Positions 1-9,208 are shown, numbered from the stretch's first letter. The stretch is 36,912 nucleotides of DNA from Dolichospermum circinale AWQC310F (GCF_000426925.1 NZ_KE384669.1:74949-111860), one strand, 5' to 3'. A program made the numbers and translations. Notes: generated by a model not told the origin, from the sequence alone.

Positions 1-64
1 TTACAGGATGTTTTATGAGATAATGGAAATTAACCAACTTTAATAAATATCAAGGTGTGAAAAA

Positions 65-3000
65 ATGAACTTACAAAAATTGCAACCTAGAGCAGCATTA
101 AATAAAGCATTTCTGAAAATTAACCCCTGTAGAAATGATGTTGAAAATTTTAAAAATCATCTGCAAAATCTAATTAATAAAATTAATGAAGCGGAATCTG
201 AGGAATTTCATAAAAATCTGATTGTGGATTTTTTCAAGAATACTTTTTATAGTGCAAATCATTTTATTAATACTAAGGGACGCAATGATCTAGTTATTTA
301 TAATGGTAAAGATGCTAAAAGTAGTGTGGGGGTGATTTTAGAATTTAAAAAGCCAAATAATAAAGGTGAAATGTTGAAAGTTGAGCATCTCAATACTAAA
401 GCATTTCAGGAATTAGTTTTATATTTCTTGCGAGAACGTTTAACAGGAAAAAATTTAGAAATTAAATATTTAATCGCTACTAATATTTACGAATGGTTTA
501 TTTTCGATGCTCAAACCTTTGAAAACTTATTTATTGGTAATAAATCTCTGGTTAAACAATTTACTGATTTTGAAGCAGGGAGATTAACTAGCAAAAAAAC
601 TGAATTTTTCTATAAAGAAATTGCTCAACCGGCGATTAATGAAATTACCGATAAAATTACCTTTACCCATTTTGATATTCGAGAATATCAGGAATATTTA
701 AACCCTGGTAAACATCCAGATGAACATAAGTTAATTTCCCTATTTAAACTATTTTCTCCAGAACATTTATTAAAATTACCTTTTATTAATGATAGTAATA
801 CCCTTGATAAAGGTTTTTACAGTGAATTATTACATATTATCGGTTTGGTAGAAACTAAAGAAGGTGGTAAAAAGCTGATTCAACGCAAAAAAGAACATGA
901 TAGAAATATCGGTTCATTAATAGAAAATGCTATTTCCCAAATTGATAGTTTAGATAAAATTTCTCGTTTAGAAAAACCCGAACAATTTGGAGAAACCTAT
1001 CAAGAACAACTTTTTAATCTAGGGTTAGAATTAGCAATTACTTGGATGAATAGAATCCTGTTTTTAAAACTATTAGAAGCTCAATTAATTAGATATCATA
1101 AAAATGACCTGTCTTGGGGATTTTTGAATTTACAAAAAGTTGCAAATTATGATGATCTCAATAGTCTATTTTTTAGTGTTTTAGCGCGTAAACCAGAGGA
1201 AAGAAGTCAGAATTTACAACAAAAATTACAAGAAAGATTTGCTCATGTTCCTTATTTGAATAGTTCTTTGTTTGAACCGACAGACATTGAACAGGAAACT
1301 ATTTGTATTAGCAATTTGAGAAATGAAAAATTGCCCATTTTCCCTGGTACTATCTTAAAAGATAACAATGGTAAAAAACTGACCGGAGAAATTAATACCT
1401 TAGAATATCTGTTTGCTTTTCTCAATGCTTACAATTTTAGTAGTGACATTGGGGAAGAAATTCAGGAAGAAAATAAAAGGTTAATTAATGCTTCTGTATT
1501 GGGTTTAATTTTTGAGAAAATTAATGGTTATAAAGATGGTTCTTTCTTTACTCCCGGTTTTATTACTATGTATATGTGTCGGGAAACCATTAGAAGAGCG
1601 GTTATCCAAAAGTTTAATGATCTTAAAGGTTGGAATTGTAAAACTATTGATGATTTATATGATCAAATCGAGGATAAAAAAGCAGCTAATGATATTATTA
1701 ACAGTTTGAAAATATGTGATCCTGCTGTGGGTTCAGGACATTTTTTAGTTTCTGCTTTAAATGAAATTATTGCGATAAAAAGTGAGTTAAAAATTTTACT
1801 GGATAGACAAGGTAAGAGATTAAAGGAATATAGTTTTGAGGTTGCTAATGATGAGTTAGTTGTCACTGATGAGGATGGTTTATTATTTGAGTATAACCCG
1901 AAAAATCAGGAAAGTCAACGAGTACAAGAAACTCTATTTCATGAGAAACAAACGATTATTGAAAATTGTTTATTTGGTGTGGATATTAACCCCAACTCTG
2001 TAAAAATCTGTCGGTTGCGTTTATGGATTGAACTTTTGAAAAATGCTTATTATAAGACCTCTCCCCTAACCCCTCTCCTGGGAGGAAAAACCTCACCCCT
2101 AACCCCTCTCCTGGGAGGAGAGGGGAATATGAGAGAATTGGAGACTTTACCCAATATTGATATTAATATTAAATGTGGTAATTCTTTAATTAGTCGGTTT
2201 TCCTTAGATGGTAATTTGCAAATTGCTTTAAGTAAGCAGAAATACACTATAGAAGATTATAAAAATGCTGTCAAAACTTACCGCAATGCTGAGAACCGAG
2301 AACAAAAAAGAGCAATGGAAAAATTAATGAAGGATATTAAAAATAATTTTCAAACAACCTTGGGATTAAGTGATCCCAATAAAACTAAATTAAGACAGTT
2401 AGAGGGAGAAGTTTATAATCTGGAAAATCAAACTTTTTTACTACAAGAAAGTCAAGATGATAAAAAACTGCGGTATCAAAGAATCAGTCAGTTAAATAAT
2501 GAAATTAATCAGTTAAAAATTGAGATTGAAGAAATAGAAAATGGTAAGATATATAATTATGCTTTTGAATGGCGTTTTGAGTTTCCTGAAGTTTTAAATG
2601 ATGATGGTGATTTTATTGGTTTTGATGTCGTAATTGGTAATCCTCCTTATATTAGATCCGAAGAATTAGGAGCTTTAAAAATCTACTTAAAAAATAAATT
2701 TAGTACCTTTGTGACTGCTGGAGATATATTTTATTATTTTTATGAGCTTTCATATTCAATATTAGTCAATCAAGGTAAATTCTGTTTTATTAACAATACT
2801 TATGATAAAACAACTGCTGGTAAGACATTACGAGATTTTGTGATCAAAAATTTTACAATTGAAAAGTATTTAGATTTTACTTCTGTCGTTGTGTTTGATG
2901 AAGCTACTACTTATCCAATTATTTTTCTTGCTTCTAAATCTCATGAAATTAATCAAAGTTTTGATTTTCTTAAAGTTAATAAAAATATCTATGATGATAA

Positions 3001-3889
3001 AAAAAATCTGTTTAATGCTCAATATTTTAGCCAAATTTCTCATCAGTCATTATTAGCTGATGTCTGGAATTTTAGAAATGATTTGGAGCAGCAATTATTA
3101 AATAGACTTAATCAAAATAACCGAATTCTAGATATATTTGGTAAATGTTATCGTGGTATATTAACAGGATTAAATGAGGCTTTTGTCATTAGTCAAAAAA
3201 TATCTAATGATCAGGAATTAAAACCTGTTTTTGATGGAAAAGATATTAAAAAATGGTTTACTCCATCTACTTCTAAATGGATGATAATATTTACCAGTAA
3301 ATCTACACAATTAAATTTTGGTAAGCTAACAGAAGTTGACGCTTTAGCAAAAATGAAAAAACAATACCCAAGCATTTTTAAGCATTTATTAAATTTTCAG
3401 AAAAAAGCTAAAAAAAGATATGATCAAGGTCAATATTGGTGGGAATTAAGAAACTGTTCTTACTATGATTTGTTTACCCAACCTAAAATTATATTTCCTA
3501 ATCTGCAAAGCTCAAATAAATTTTGTTTTGATGAATCAGGTACTTATCTTAATGCACCAGCAGTATTTTTACCAATAAGTGTCAAGGAAAAATATTTAAT
3601 TGGTATCCTTAACTCTCAAGTTATTTGGTATGTTTTGAGAAATATTTGTGTTGTCAGAAGTGGTGGTTATATTGAAGTTAAACCTCAATACTTTGAACAA
3701 ATTCCTATTCCTAAAATTTCTCAACGTGATCAAGATATTTTAACACAATTAGTTGATCAAATTCTCAACGCTAAAAAATTAGATCCGAATGCAGATACAA
3801 CCGCATTAGAAACAGAAATTGATCAAATGGTTTATCAACTATATAATTTAACAGCAGAGGAAATTCAAATTATCGAAAGTTCTCAATAA
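65..3889 (+). CDS. Type IIG-like restriction-modification enzyme (nuclease, DNA methylase and specificity domain in one chain)
   Basis: This 1274-aa protein has the layout of Eco57I/TaqII-class enzymes that cut and methylate DNA with one polypeptide. The N-terminus has a PD-(D/E)xK-type nuclease signature (GRND near residues 72-75, then the E-F-K of ILEFKKP near 93-95). The amino-methyltransferase follows, with motif I DPAVGSGHFL near residue 551 and motif IV NPPY near 858, which indicates N6-adenine methylation. The C-terminal 400 residues resemble a target-recognition domain and end with the GGYIEVKPQYFEQIPIP pattern common in this family. A charged, probably coiled-coil stretch (about 720-830) precedes NPPY. 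An 11-codon tandem repeat is inserted in frame near residues 665-687. No separate R, M or S gene is visible nearby. The family call is strong. Activity and recognition site cannot be read from sequence. Confidence 0.88.
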   Translation: MNLQKLQPRAALNKAFLKINPCRNDVENFKNHLQNLINKINEAESEEFHKNLIVDFFKNTFYSANHFINTKGRNDLVIYNGKDAKSSVGVILEFKKPNNKGEMLKVEHLNTKAFQELVLYFLRERLTGKNLEIKYLIATNIYEWFIFDAQTFENLFIGNKSLVKQFTDFEAGRLTSKKTEFFYKEIAQPAINEITDKITFTHFDIREYQEYLNPGKHPDEHKLISLFKLFSPEHLLKLPFINDSNTLDKGFYSELLHIIGLVETKEGGKKLIQRKKEHDRNIGSLIENAISQIDSLDKISRLEKPEQFGETYQEQLFNLGLELAITWMNRILFLKLLEAQLIRYHKNDLSWGFLNLQKVANYDDLNSLFFSVLARKPEERSQNLQQKLQERFAHVPYLNSSLFEPTDIEQETICISNLRNEKLPIFPGTILKDNNGKKLTGEINTLEYLFAFLNAYNFSSDIGEEIQEENKRLINASVLGLIFEKINGYKDGSFFTPGFITMYMCRETIRRAVIQKFNDLKGWNCKTIDDLYDQIEDKKAANDIINSLKICDPAVGSGHFLVSALNEIIAIKSELKILLDRQGKRLKEYSFEVANDELVVTDEDGLLFEYNPKNQESQRVQETLFHEKQTIIENCLFGVDINPNSVKICRLRLWIELLKNAYYKTSPLTPLLGGKTSPLTPLLGGEGNMRELETLPNIDINIKCGNSLISRFSLDGNLQIALSKQKYTIEDYKNAVKTYRNAENREQKRAMEKLMKDIKNNFQTTLGLSDPNKTKLRQLEGEVYNLENQTFLLQESQDDKKLRYQRISQLNNEINQLKIEIEEIENGKIYNYAFEWRFEFPEVLNDDGDFIGFDVVIGNPPYIRSEELGALKIYLKNKFSTFVTAGDIFYYFYELSYSILVNQGKFCFINNTYDKTTAGKTLRDFVIKNFTIEKYLDFTSVVVFDEATTYPIIFLASKSHEINQSFDFLKVNKNIYDDKKNLFNAQYFSQISHQSLLADVWNFRNDLEQQLLNRLNQNNRILDIFGKCYRGILTGLNEAFVISQKISNDQELKPVFDGKDIKKWFTPSTSKWMIIFTSKSTQLNFGKLTEVDALAKMKKQYPSIFKHLLNFQKKAKKRYDQGQYWWELRNCSYYDLFTQPKIIFPNLQSSNKFCFDESGTYLNAPAVFLPISVKEKYLIGILNSQVIWYVLRNICVVRSGGYIEVKPQYFEQIPIPKISQRDQDILTQLVDQILNAKKLDPNADTTALETEIDQMVYQLYNLTAEEIQIIESSQ
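2058..2127 (+). repeat. Dispersed C/G-rich repeat, two tandem copies inside the restriction-modification gene
   Basis: Two 28-bp copies (2058-2085 and 2091-2118), spaced 33 bp apart, share the core CCCCTAACCCCTCTCCTGGG. The second is followed by AGAGGGGAA. The unit is in frame and adds the peptide TSPLTPLLGG twice. It is much more GC-rich than the surrounding AT-rich gene. The same peptide is a known hallmark of a short repeat scattered through cyanobacterial genomes. Confidence 0.85.
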
Positions 3890-3934
3890 TATCGCTTTAT
3901 CCATATCCCCAACTTCTGATATTAATTAGTTTTC

Positions 3935-4010
3935 GTAGGTTGGGTTAAGCAACAGCGCAACTTAACAAATGCTTGAAAATGTTGGGTTTCCTAACGTCAA
4001 CCCAACCTAC
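3935..4010. repeat. MITE-like element with perfect 12-bp terminal inverted repeats
   Basis: The left end GTAGGTTGGGTT (3935-3946) is the exact reverse complement of the right end AACCCAACCTAC (3999-4010). The 52-bp interior has no reading frame of note. The GTAGGTTGGGTT end is a common dispersed repeat in filamentous cyanobacteria. It lies 45 bp after the stop of the restriction-modification gene. Confidence 0.8.
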
Positions 4011-4100
4011 TCAATATCTGATTCAGACAATTATAATTTATTGACAGAATAAAAAAGAAATTGGGGATATTATCCTTCTCAAAACTATTTGTATTAGTTT

Positions 4101-4142
4101 ACATCCTGTAAATCCTTAAATCCTGGATATCCTGATTCTGAC
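4101..4142 (-). repeat. Dispersed repeat, also found at the window start in inverted orientation
   Basis: Read on the minus strand, this is the common cyanobacterial repeat with the cores CAGGATATCCAGGATTTAAG and GGATTTACAGGATG. The first 10 bases of the window (TTACAGGATG) are the exact reverse complement of 4102-4111. The restriction-modification gene therefore sits between two inverted pieces of this repeat. The left copy is cut off by the window edge. Confidence 0.6.
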
Positions 4143-4286
4143 AATAATCTTGCTAAAATTGCAGATACTGATTTAATAACTTGGTTAAATCAACAGGAAC
4201 ATTAATAATCGTGATTTTTGGGTTGGTTTTTCTCAACCCAAATAAAAATATTACAGCAAGTTTAGCTTGAGTGAGGTAATTCTTAT

Positions 4287-4320
4287 GCGGGCAAGATGCC
4301 AGCACCACAAGAGTTTTATT
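4287..4320 (+). repeat. Dispersed GCGGGCA(A/G)GATGCC repeat, copy 1
   Basis: The segment begins GCGGGCAAGATGCCAGC and continues ACCACAAGAGTTTT. It is nearly identical to a second copy at 8384-8416 after fraE. Both are non-coding and in the same orientation. Confidence 0.75.
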
Positions 4321-4376
4321 ATTAATGTCTGTAATTGATAATACTAGTGACTGCCGTATGCGATAAATAGAACGGA

Positions 4377-4395
4377 GGGCGCAGACCCTGCGCCC
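4377..4395. terminator. GC-rich hairpin repeat just after the corrinoid adenosyltransferase gene
   Basis: GGGCGCAG (4377-4384) pairs with CTGCGCCC (4388-4395) around a 3-nt loop. It begins 6 bp beyond the stop of the minus-strand cobO-like gene, so it could stop or stabilise that transcript. There is no T-run, and the sequence is itself a common dispersed cyanobacterial repeat. A terminator role is therefore only possible. Confidence 0.45.
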
Positions 4396-4401
4396 CTACG
4401 G

Positions 4402-5541
4402 TTAAAAATCAACCCCCCGCTTCAATTCTACGCCTTCATTTGCGTAATGTTTATGACAATAAACCTCAGAATGAATACTGGCTAAATCAAAATAAGCTGG
4501 TTGATTTTGACAGCGACCGGTAATAATCACTTCCGTGTCGCGGGGTTTACGTAACAATGCTTGGACAATGGGATCAACAGGTAATAATTCTAAATCCACA
4601 GTGGGATTGAGTTCATCGAGAATGATAGTTTTATACACACCAGAAGCGATCGCCATTTTAGCAATTTCCCAACCTCTCTCTGCCTCTATATAGTCTAAAT
4701 CTTGACGTGAATTACGCCAAACAATGGCATCCCGTCCACAACGTTGATGATCTACCACTTCTGGATAGGACTTCTGTAAAGCGGCTATAGCTGCATCTTC
4801 AGTATAGCCACTACCACCTTTTAACCACTGCATAATTAATACACGGTTAGAACCAGGATGATTAATACCTCTGCCAATAGCTTGTAAAGCTTTACCCAAG
4901 GCACTGGTAGATTTACCCTTACCCGCACCTGTATAAATTTCAATGCCTTCAATAAACAGTTCTGCGGCTGTGGGGTGGTGGTGAGGTTTCATTTCCGAAT
5001 GTAGGTCTGCAATATCTAATAATGCTTGTGGTGCAGCGCGTCCAGTCGTAATGATTTCTAATTCTTGAGGTTTAGATTTTAAAACGTTTATGACTTCATT
5101 CACGCATAGCAAACCTAAATCTAAAACCGGGTTAATTTCATCTAGAACTACAACCGAGTATAAACCAGAAGCGATCGCACCTTTGGCTACATCCCAACCC
5201 CGTGTAGCCTCCGTGCGATCAAAAGGTGTAATTTGATCATGTCCGAAAAATTCGGCTCTTCCCGTGCGAACCTGGTCAATTAAATGGGGAAATCCCCGCT
5301 GTAAAGCCGCTATTGCTCCATCCTCATCATAATCCCGTTCTGGTCCCTTTAAAAACCGCAACAGTAACACCCGGCTACAAGAATCCCAGGGTGTATTAAT
5401 TCCCAAACCAATCGAGCGCAAAACCACCCCTAAAGCTGCTTGGGACTTACCTTTGCCCAAACCATCATAGACGTGAATTTGACCCGTAAGCCGCTCAGAA
5501 CGCGCTTGCGCTGTGCGAATACCGATACCGTTCCTTGTCAT
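4402..5541 (-). CDS. cobO: Tandem two-domain corrinoid adenosyltransferase (CobO/BtuR family)
   Basis: This family transfers adenosyl from ATP to the cobalt of cob(I)yrinate or cobinamide late in cobalamin synthesis. The usual protein is about 200 aa. This one is 379 aa and holds two copies of the domain. The first has the P-loop GLGKGKS near residue 28 and VVLDEINPVLDLG near 131-143. The second has GAGKGKS near residue 207 and IILDELNPTVDLE near 312-324. Only the second copy carries the family's terminal segment (GVELKRGVDF). Both P-loops look intact. The neighbour fraC is divergent, about 280 bp away. No cobalamin riboswitch was recognised upstream. Confidence 0.88.
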   Translation of the reverse strand: MTRNGIGIRTAQARSERLTGQIHVYDGLGKGKSQAALGVVLRSIGLGINTPWDSCSRVLLLRFLKGPERDYDEDGAIAALQRGFPHLIDQVRTGRAEFFGHDQITPFDRTEATRGWDVAKGAIASGLYSVVVLDEINPVLDLGLLCVNEVINVLKSKPQELEIITTGRAAPQALLDIADLHSEMKPHHHPTAAELFIEGIEIYTGAGKGKSTSALGKALQAIGRGINHPGSNRVLIMQWLKGGSGYTEDAAIAALQKSYPEVVDHQRCGRDAIVWRNSRQDLDYIEAERGWEIAKMAIASGVYKTIILDELNPTVDLELLPVDPIVQALLRKPRDTEVIITGRCQNQPAYFDLASIHSEVYCHKHYANEGVELKRGVDF

Positions 5542-5823
5542 CTTTGTGAAAAGCTATAAAGTGGTAATTCCTTATCTTAACGAAACCGGGCTGAGGATGT
5601 ACGGTTTTCTGTTTACGTATTTACATGAAGTAAATGTATTGATAATTTCCATAAAAAATCTTGAAATACTCAGATTATAAATACCAAAACATGAGATAAT
5701 TGCTGATTGTTAGTATTTTTTATAAGCAAAAAATCAGGTTGATCAACTCACTCAGGTGGGTTTCATCTATGTAGACGCGGATTATAACCGCCCAAATGGT
5801 TCTAACTTAGACTTTTAACAAAT

Positions 5824-6372
5824 ATGTCTGACGAATTATCACTACCCATAATTTTGCCAATCGGGGCAATATTTTTTGAAATATTATTCTTACTAGCAGC
5901 CATTCCCGTAGAAGCTTCCGTTCTTAATAAATGGCTGAAGTTTGATAAGAAGACCAGCATTTTTTATGCCATTACCATTAATGTTTTTTCTAGTGTAATT
6001 GGCTGGATTATCTTTTTTATGATCGAACCAATATTACCTACTACTATCAAATCAGAACTGATTAATTATGTATTTTTTAATAAGTTAAAAGATACTAGTA
6101 TCAGTTCCCTGATAATTTTGTTATCATTTACTATTTTTTTAGCGACTTTTATAGTTAAGTTTTTAATCATGAAAATGCTGATAATTGTGATGGATGAAAG
6201 TGGCAAAAAAACAGAAACAGACATCATTTCTTCACAACAAAGAGCAATTTATATGAATATAGCTAAGTTGCAAAATACTAATTTAGTAATTGCCATCTTA
6301 ATAGCAAATTCACTGAGTTACACTGCCATAACCATCATCTTATTAATTCGCTCTCTGTATTCTGGAAGATGA
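5824..6372 (+). CDS. fraC: Filament integrity protein FraC
   Basis: This 182-aa membrane protein has about four hydrophobic helices (near residues 8-28, 38-62, 95-118 and 155-178). Its length, N-terminus and position as first gene of a fraC-fraD-fraE cluster match FraC of Anabaena. FraC sits at the septa between vegetative cells and heterocysts, where it is needed to keep filaments intact and to focus the septal junctions. The start ATG has no good Shine-Dalgarno. fraD follows after 36 bp, so the three genes are likely one operon. The call rests mainly on synteny and general resemblance, since FraC has few diagnostic motifs. Confidence 0.85.
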   Translation: MSDELSLPIILPIGAIFFEILFLLAAIPVEASVLNKWLKFDKKTSIFYAITINVFSSVIGWIIFFMIEPILPTTIKSELINYVFFNKLKDTSISSLIILLSFTIFLATFIVKFLIMKMLIIVMDESGKKTETDIISSQQRAIYMNIAKLQNTNLVIAILIANSLSYTAITIILLIRSLYSGR

Positions 6373-6408
6373 TCAATATTAATCACCTTATTAGTTAGAG
6401 GTAATCCA

Positions 6409-7425
6409 ATGGACTCATTATTTAAGGAAATACTCGGCATATTTCAATTTATTAAAGGTTTATTCGCAGGAGTGCAAAAATTTCTCACACCTGCAAAAGC
6501 ATACTCGTGGCAGACATTTATTTATTTGAGTGTTTTTTCTTGGGGAATATCATATTTTGCTGTAGGATATGTCAAAGATATTATTGCCTTTTGTGGTTGG
6601 ATATTTTTGTTAGCAGGAACAGCTTGGTATACCACCGATGATCCTTTAAGATTTCCCGGAACTTTTATGCCAGTCGGGGCAATAATCACAGGGTTCTTAG
6701 TTAGTGTCTTTGCCTTTGGACATCAGGAGAATATATTAACAGCTAAAACTATAGTTATTTGGCCAACAATATCTGCAATTGTTACGTCCATACCTAACTT
6801 CTTTGAAGGTACAGGAGGAAGATCCGCAAAAGCAAAACTACCCAAATTACAAGATAGGCAAAAAATAATAATTTTGTTATCTTGGTGTATGCTAATTAGT
6901 TGTTGGCTTCAGTTTTACTTCGTTATAGATAAATGGTTAAAAGACTATCCTAGTTTACGTGCCGACAACTTTCAGAAAAGTGCTTTTGTCATTAGACTAG
7001 AACCACCTGCCAAAAAACCAAAAAATGGTGATTTGATTTTAAATAAACTGCAACCTTTAGTTAATCAACAAATTGCCAATAAACCTTGGTCAGAAGTAGA
7101 AAAATGGTTACTAGAAGCTGATCAGCAGCTAGGTAATTTGGGGAATAGAACAATTAATAATCACCTCAGTAAATCTCAAGAAAAACAACTTTGGAGTGTT
7201 GAATCTCGTGTAGTTAATATCAAATCTGAATCTGGATATCAGCTAGATATTTTGACTATTTGGAATGGACCTAGTGCCAATGCCAAAGGATTTTACTGGA
7301 AAAAATCTTGTTTTATTCAACCCTCTCAATCGGGACAAAAAACAGATAATAAGAATCCAGTTGCCAAGATTTATTGCGATCGCACAAGTAAATTTTTTAA
7401 TGGTTCTCCCCCACCAAAAAAGTAA
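6409..7425 (+). CDS. fraD: Septal junction protein FraD
   Basis: This 338-aa protein is the second gene of the fra operon. The N-terminal half has about five membrane helices between residues 35 and 185 (for example FIYLSVFSWGISYFAVGYV). The C-terminal 150 residues are soluble and probably periplasmic, which matches FraD. FraD is a septal protein needed for nanopores and cell-to-cell communication in heterocyst-forming cyanobacteria. A conserved-looking tract GTAWYTTDDPLRFPGTFMPV lies between helices. It ends 68 bp before fraE, in a spacer made of AACTAA-like repeats. Confidence 0.88.
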   Translation: MDSLFKEILGIFQFIKGLFAGVQKFLTPAKAYSWQTFIYLSVFSWGISYFAVGYVKDIIAFCGWIFLLAGTAWYTTDDPLRFPGTFMPVGAIITGFLVSVFAFGHQENILTAKTIVIWPTISAIVTSIPNFFEGTGGRSAKAKLPKLQDRQKIIILLSWCMLISCWLQFYFVIDKWLKDYPSLRADNFQKSAFVIRLEPPAKKPKNGDLILNKLQPLVNQQIANKPWSEVEKWLLEADQQLGNLGNRTINNHLSKSQEKQLWSVESRVVNIKSESGYQLDILTIWNGPSANAKGFYWKKSCFIQPSQSGQKTDNKNPVAKIYCDRTSKFFNGSPPPKK

Positions 7426-7493
7426 CAATACTAAGGTAAAATAGAACCAAAGCAAATCAATAACTAACAACTAAGAACTAATGACTAACAAAT

Positions 7494-8273
7494 ATGAATG
7501 TAATTAGAACTGTTGCCATGGCCAAGAATGTATTTCAGGAAGTGATCCGCGATCGCATCCTGTACATCATCCCTTTGTATGCACTCATCCTCGCTATTGC
7601 CTTCCGGGCAATTCCTGAATTTACAGCCACCAGTTCTGATAAAATATTTTTAGATTTTGGTTTGGCAACCATGAATATCATTGGTTTAATTGTGGCTATA
7701 TTTATCGGGACGGGATTAGTTAACAAAGAAATAGAAAAACGCACCATATTAGTATTAATTGCCAAACCCATCAGCCGCAGTGAATTTATTGCTAGTAAAT
7801 ATTTAGGGCTATCAGCGATTATAGCTGTTTTAGTTGTCATCATGACAATGATTTATTTAGGATTTTTGCAAATTGGCAAAATATCCTATCCAATGACCAG
7901 TATTTTTCTGGCTACCTTGTTTATGTTTTTCCAATTATGTTTAATTACTGCCGTAGCTATTACTCTAGGAGTTTTTACTAGTTCCCTGATCGCCACTGCC
8001 TTAACTTATGCAGTATATTTAATGGGAAATATTACTCAAGATTTGTTGGCATTAGGTAAATTAAGTAGTAATCCTACTATGGAACGCATTACCCAAAGTT
8101 TATATCTGATATTACCAGATTTATCCAGATTAGACCTAAAAAATGATGCCGTTTACGGTTTACAAGCACTACCCGACACAATCACATTAATTATCAATGC
8201 AGTTTATGGTTTACTTTATAGCTTTATGTTGTTAGCATTTGCTATTCTTATCTTCTTACGCAGAGAGTTTTAA
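7494..8273 (+). CDS. fraE: FraE, ABC-2 type permease of the filament integrity operon
   Basis: This 259-aa protein has about six transmembrane helices and the ABC-2 permease pattern, including the cytoplasmic sequence NKEIEKRTILVLIAKPISRSEF near residues 77-98. The family works with a separate ATPase, and none is adjacent. In Anabaena, fraE lies in the same operon as fraC and fraD and its loss fragments filaments and impairs heterocyst function. A HIP1 octamer lies at 7549-7556. The ATG at 7494 is kept because MNVIRTVAMAKNVFQEVIRDRIL reads as the usual permease N-terminus. Confidence 0.88.
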   Translation: MNVIRTVAMAKNVFQEVIRDRILYIIPLYALILAIAFRAIPEFTATSSDKIFLDFGLATMNIIGLIVAIFIGTGLVNKEIEKRTILVLIAKPISRSEFIASKYLGLSAIIAVLVVIMTMIYLGFLQIGKISYPMTSIFLATLFMFFQLCLITAVAITLGVFTSSLIATALTYAVYLMGNITQDLLALGKLSSNPTMERITQSLYLILPDLSRLDLKNDAVYGLQALPDTITLIINAVYGLLYSFMLLAFAILIFLRREF

Positions 8274-8383
8274 GGATTAACCTTTAGAACTATCATTGGT
8301 GTGGTGTGATTAAAATTGATGACAGGTATTGCCCAAACACTAATAGATTTGAAGCTGAAAAACCTTTAATTTGCATAATTCGG

Positions 8384-8416
8384 GCGGGCAGGATGCCCAG
8401 CCCACAAGAGTTTTAC
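8384..8416 (+). repeat. Dispersed GCGGGCA(A/G)GATGCC repeat, copy 2
   Basis: It begins GCGGGCAGGATGCCCAGCCC and runs into ACAAGAGTTTT, nearly identical to the copy at 4287-4320. It contains a short hairpin (GGGC/GCCC). It lies between fraE and purN, in a spacer with no other gene. Confidence 0.75.
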
Positions 8417-8475
8417 TTGTAAAGTATGCAAGTTAAATGTTCAAGAGTTTATTACATATCATTAAGGATTTCTAT

Positions 8476-9150
8476 ATGACCTACTATTTGACAATAAATA
8501 ATCATTCAAGTCTGATTTCTCCTGATATTTATAATTACCAATTCTCATCTGATCAGCCTTTGCAAATAGGAATTATGGCTTCGGGAAATGGTAGTAATTT
8601 TGAAGTAATCGCCCAAGCTATTGCTGATGGTAAAATTAACGCCAAAATTCAAGTTTTAATTTACAATAATCCCGATGCTAAAGCAGCAATCAGGGCTGAA
8701 AAATGGGGTGTAGAATCTGTACTATTGAATCATCGTGATTATAAAAATCGAGAAAAGTTTGATAGTAAAATAGTCCAAATATTGCAGCAGTATGATGTGA
8801 AATTCGTGATTATGGCAGGATGGATGCGATTAGTTACACAAGTGTTAATTGATGCTTTCCCCCAGCGGATGATCAATATTCATCCCAGTTTATTACCGAG
8901 TTTTAAGGGCGTACAAGCTGTAGAACAGGCTTTAGCAGCCAGAGTAAAAATCACTGGCTGTACTGTACATCTTGTTTCTTTAGAAGTTGACAGTGGAGAG
9001 ATTTTAATCCAAGCGGCTGTTCCTGTTTTCCCAGAGGATACACCAGAAACTCTACACGCTAGAATTCAAGTGCAGGAACATCGGATTTTACCAATGGCCA
9101 TTACTCTTCTAGATCCTACATTCTGCACCCAGCCATATTACAATCAGTAA
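8476..9150 (+). CDS. purN: Phosphoribosylglycinamide formyltransferase PurN
   Basis: PurN transfers a formyl group from 10-formyltetrahydrofolate to GAR in purine synthesis. The sequence has the family's N-terminal IMASGNGSNFE motif, the catalytic INIHPSLLPSFKG segment with its Asn-x-His, and EVDSGEILIQ with the catalytic Asp. I chose the ATG at 8476 (224 aa) because AAGGA lies 7 bp upstream. The frame stays open back to 8437, but that start would add 13 residues with no good ribosome binding site. About 30 residues before the GxGSN motif look like a poorly conserved leader. It lies after fraE in the same direction but is separated by a repeat, so it probably has its own promoter. Confidence 0.94.
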   Translation: MTYYLTINNHSSLISPDIYNYQFSSDQPLQIGIMASGNGSNFEVIAQAIADGKINAKIQVLIYNNPDAKAAIRAEKWGVESVLLNHRDYKNREKFDSKIVQILQQYDVKFVIMAGWMRLVTQVLIDAFPQRMINIHPSLLPSFKGVQAVEQALAARVKITGCTVHLVSLEVDSGEILIQAAVPVFPEDTPETLHARIQVQEHRILPMAITLLDPTFCTQPYYNQ

Positions 9151-9208
9151 TTAGTGGCGGGAAAATGTATAGCAGGAGTCCCCAAATTTGGAGTTAGGAA
9201 TTAGCACC

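Larger units (their letters stand above)
3890..4401. other. Intergenic region filled with dispersed repeats
   Basis: No gene is supported in these 512 bp. It holds the MITE-like element at 3935-4010, an ATCCTG-type repeat at 4101-4142, a GCGGGCAAGATGCC-type repeat at 4287-4320 and a hairpin repeat at 4377-4395. A short open stretch at about 4140-4206 (ending WLNQQEH) could be the tail of a decayed gene, but there is too little to name it. Confidence 0.7.

Noticed and set aside
4140-4206. Short open stretch ending in WLNQQEH after the restriction-modification gene
   Set aside because: Only about 20 codons, no start or ribosome binding site, and it runs out of a dispersed repeat. It could be the tail of a lost gene but cannot be supported.
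5542-5823. Cobalamin riboswitch before the corrinoid adenosyltransferase, or an NtcA site before fraC
   Set aside because: No B12-box-like conserved core and no GTA-N8-TAC site at a suitable distance was found by eye.
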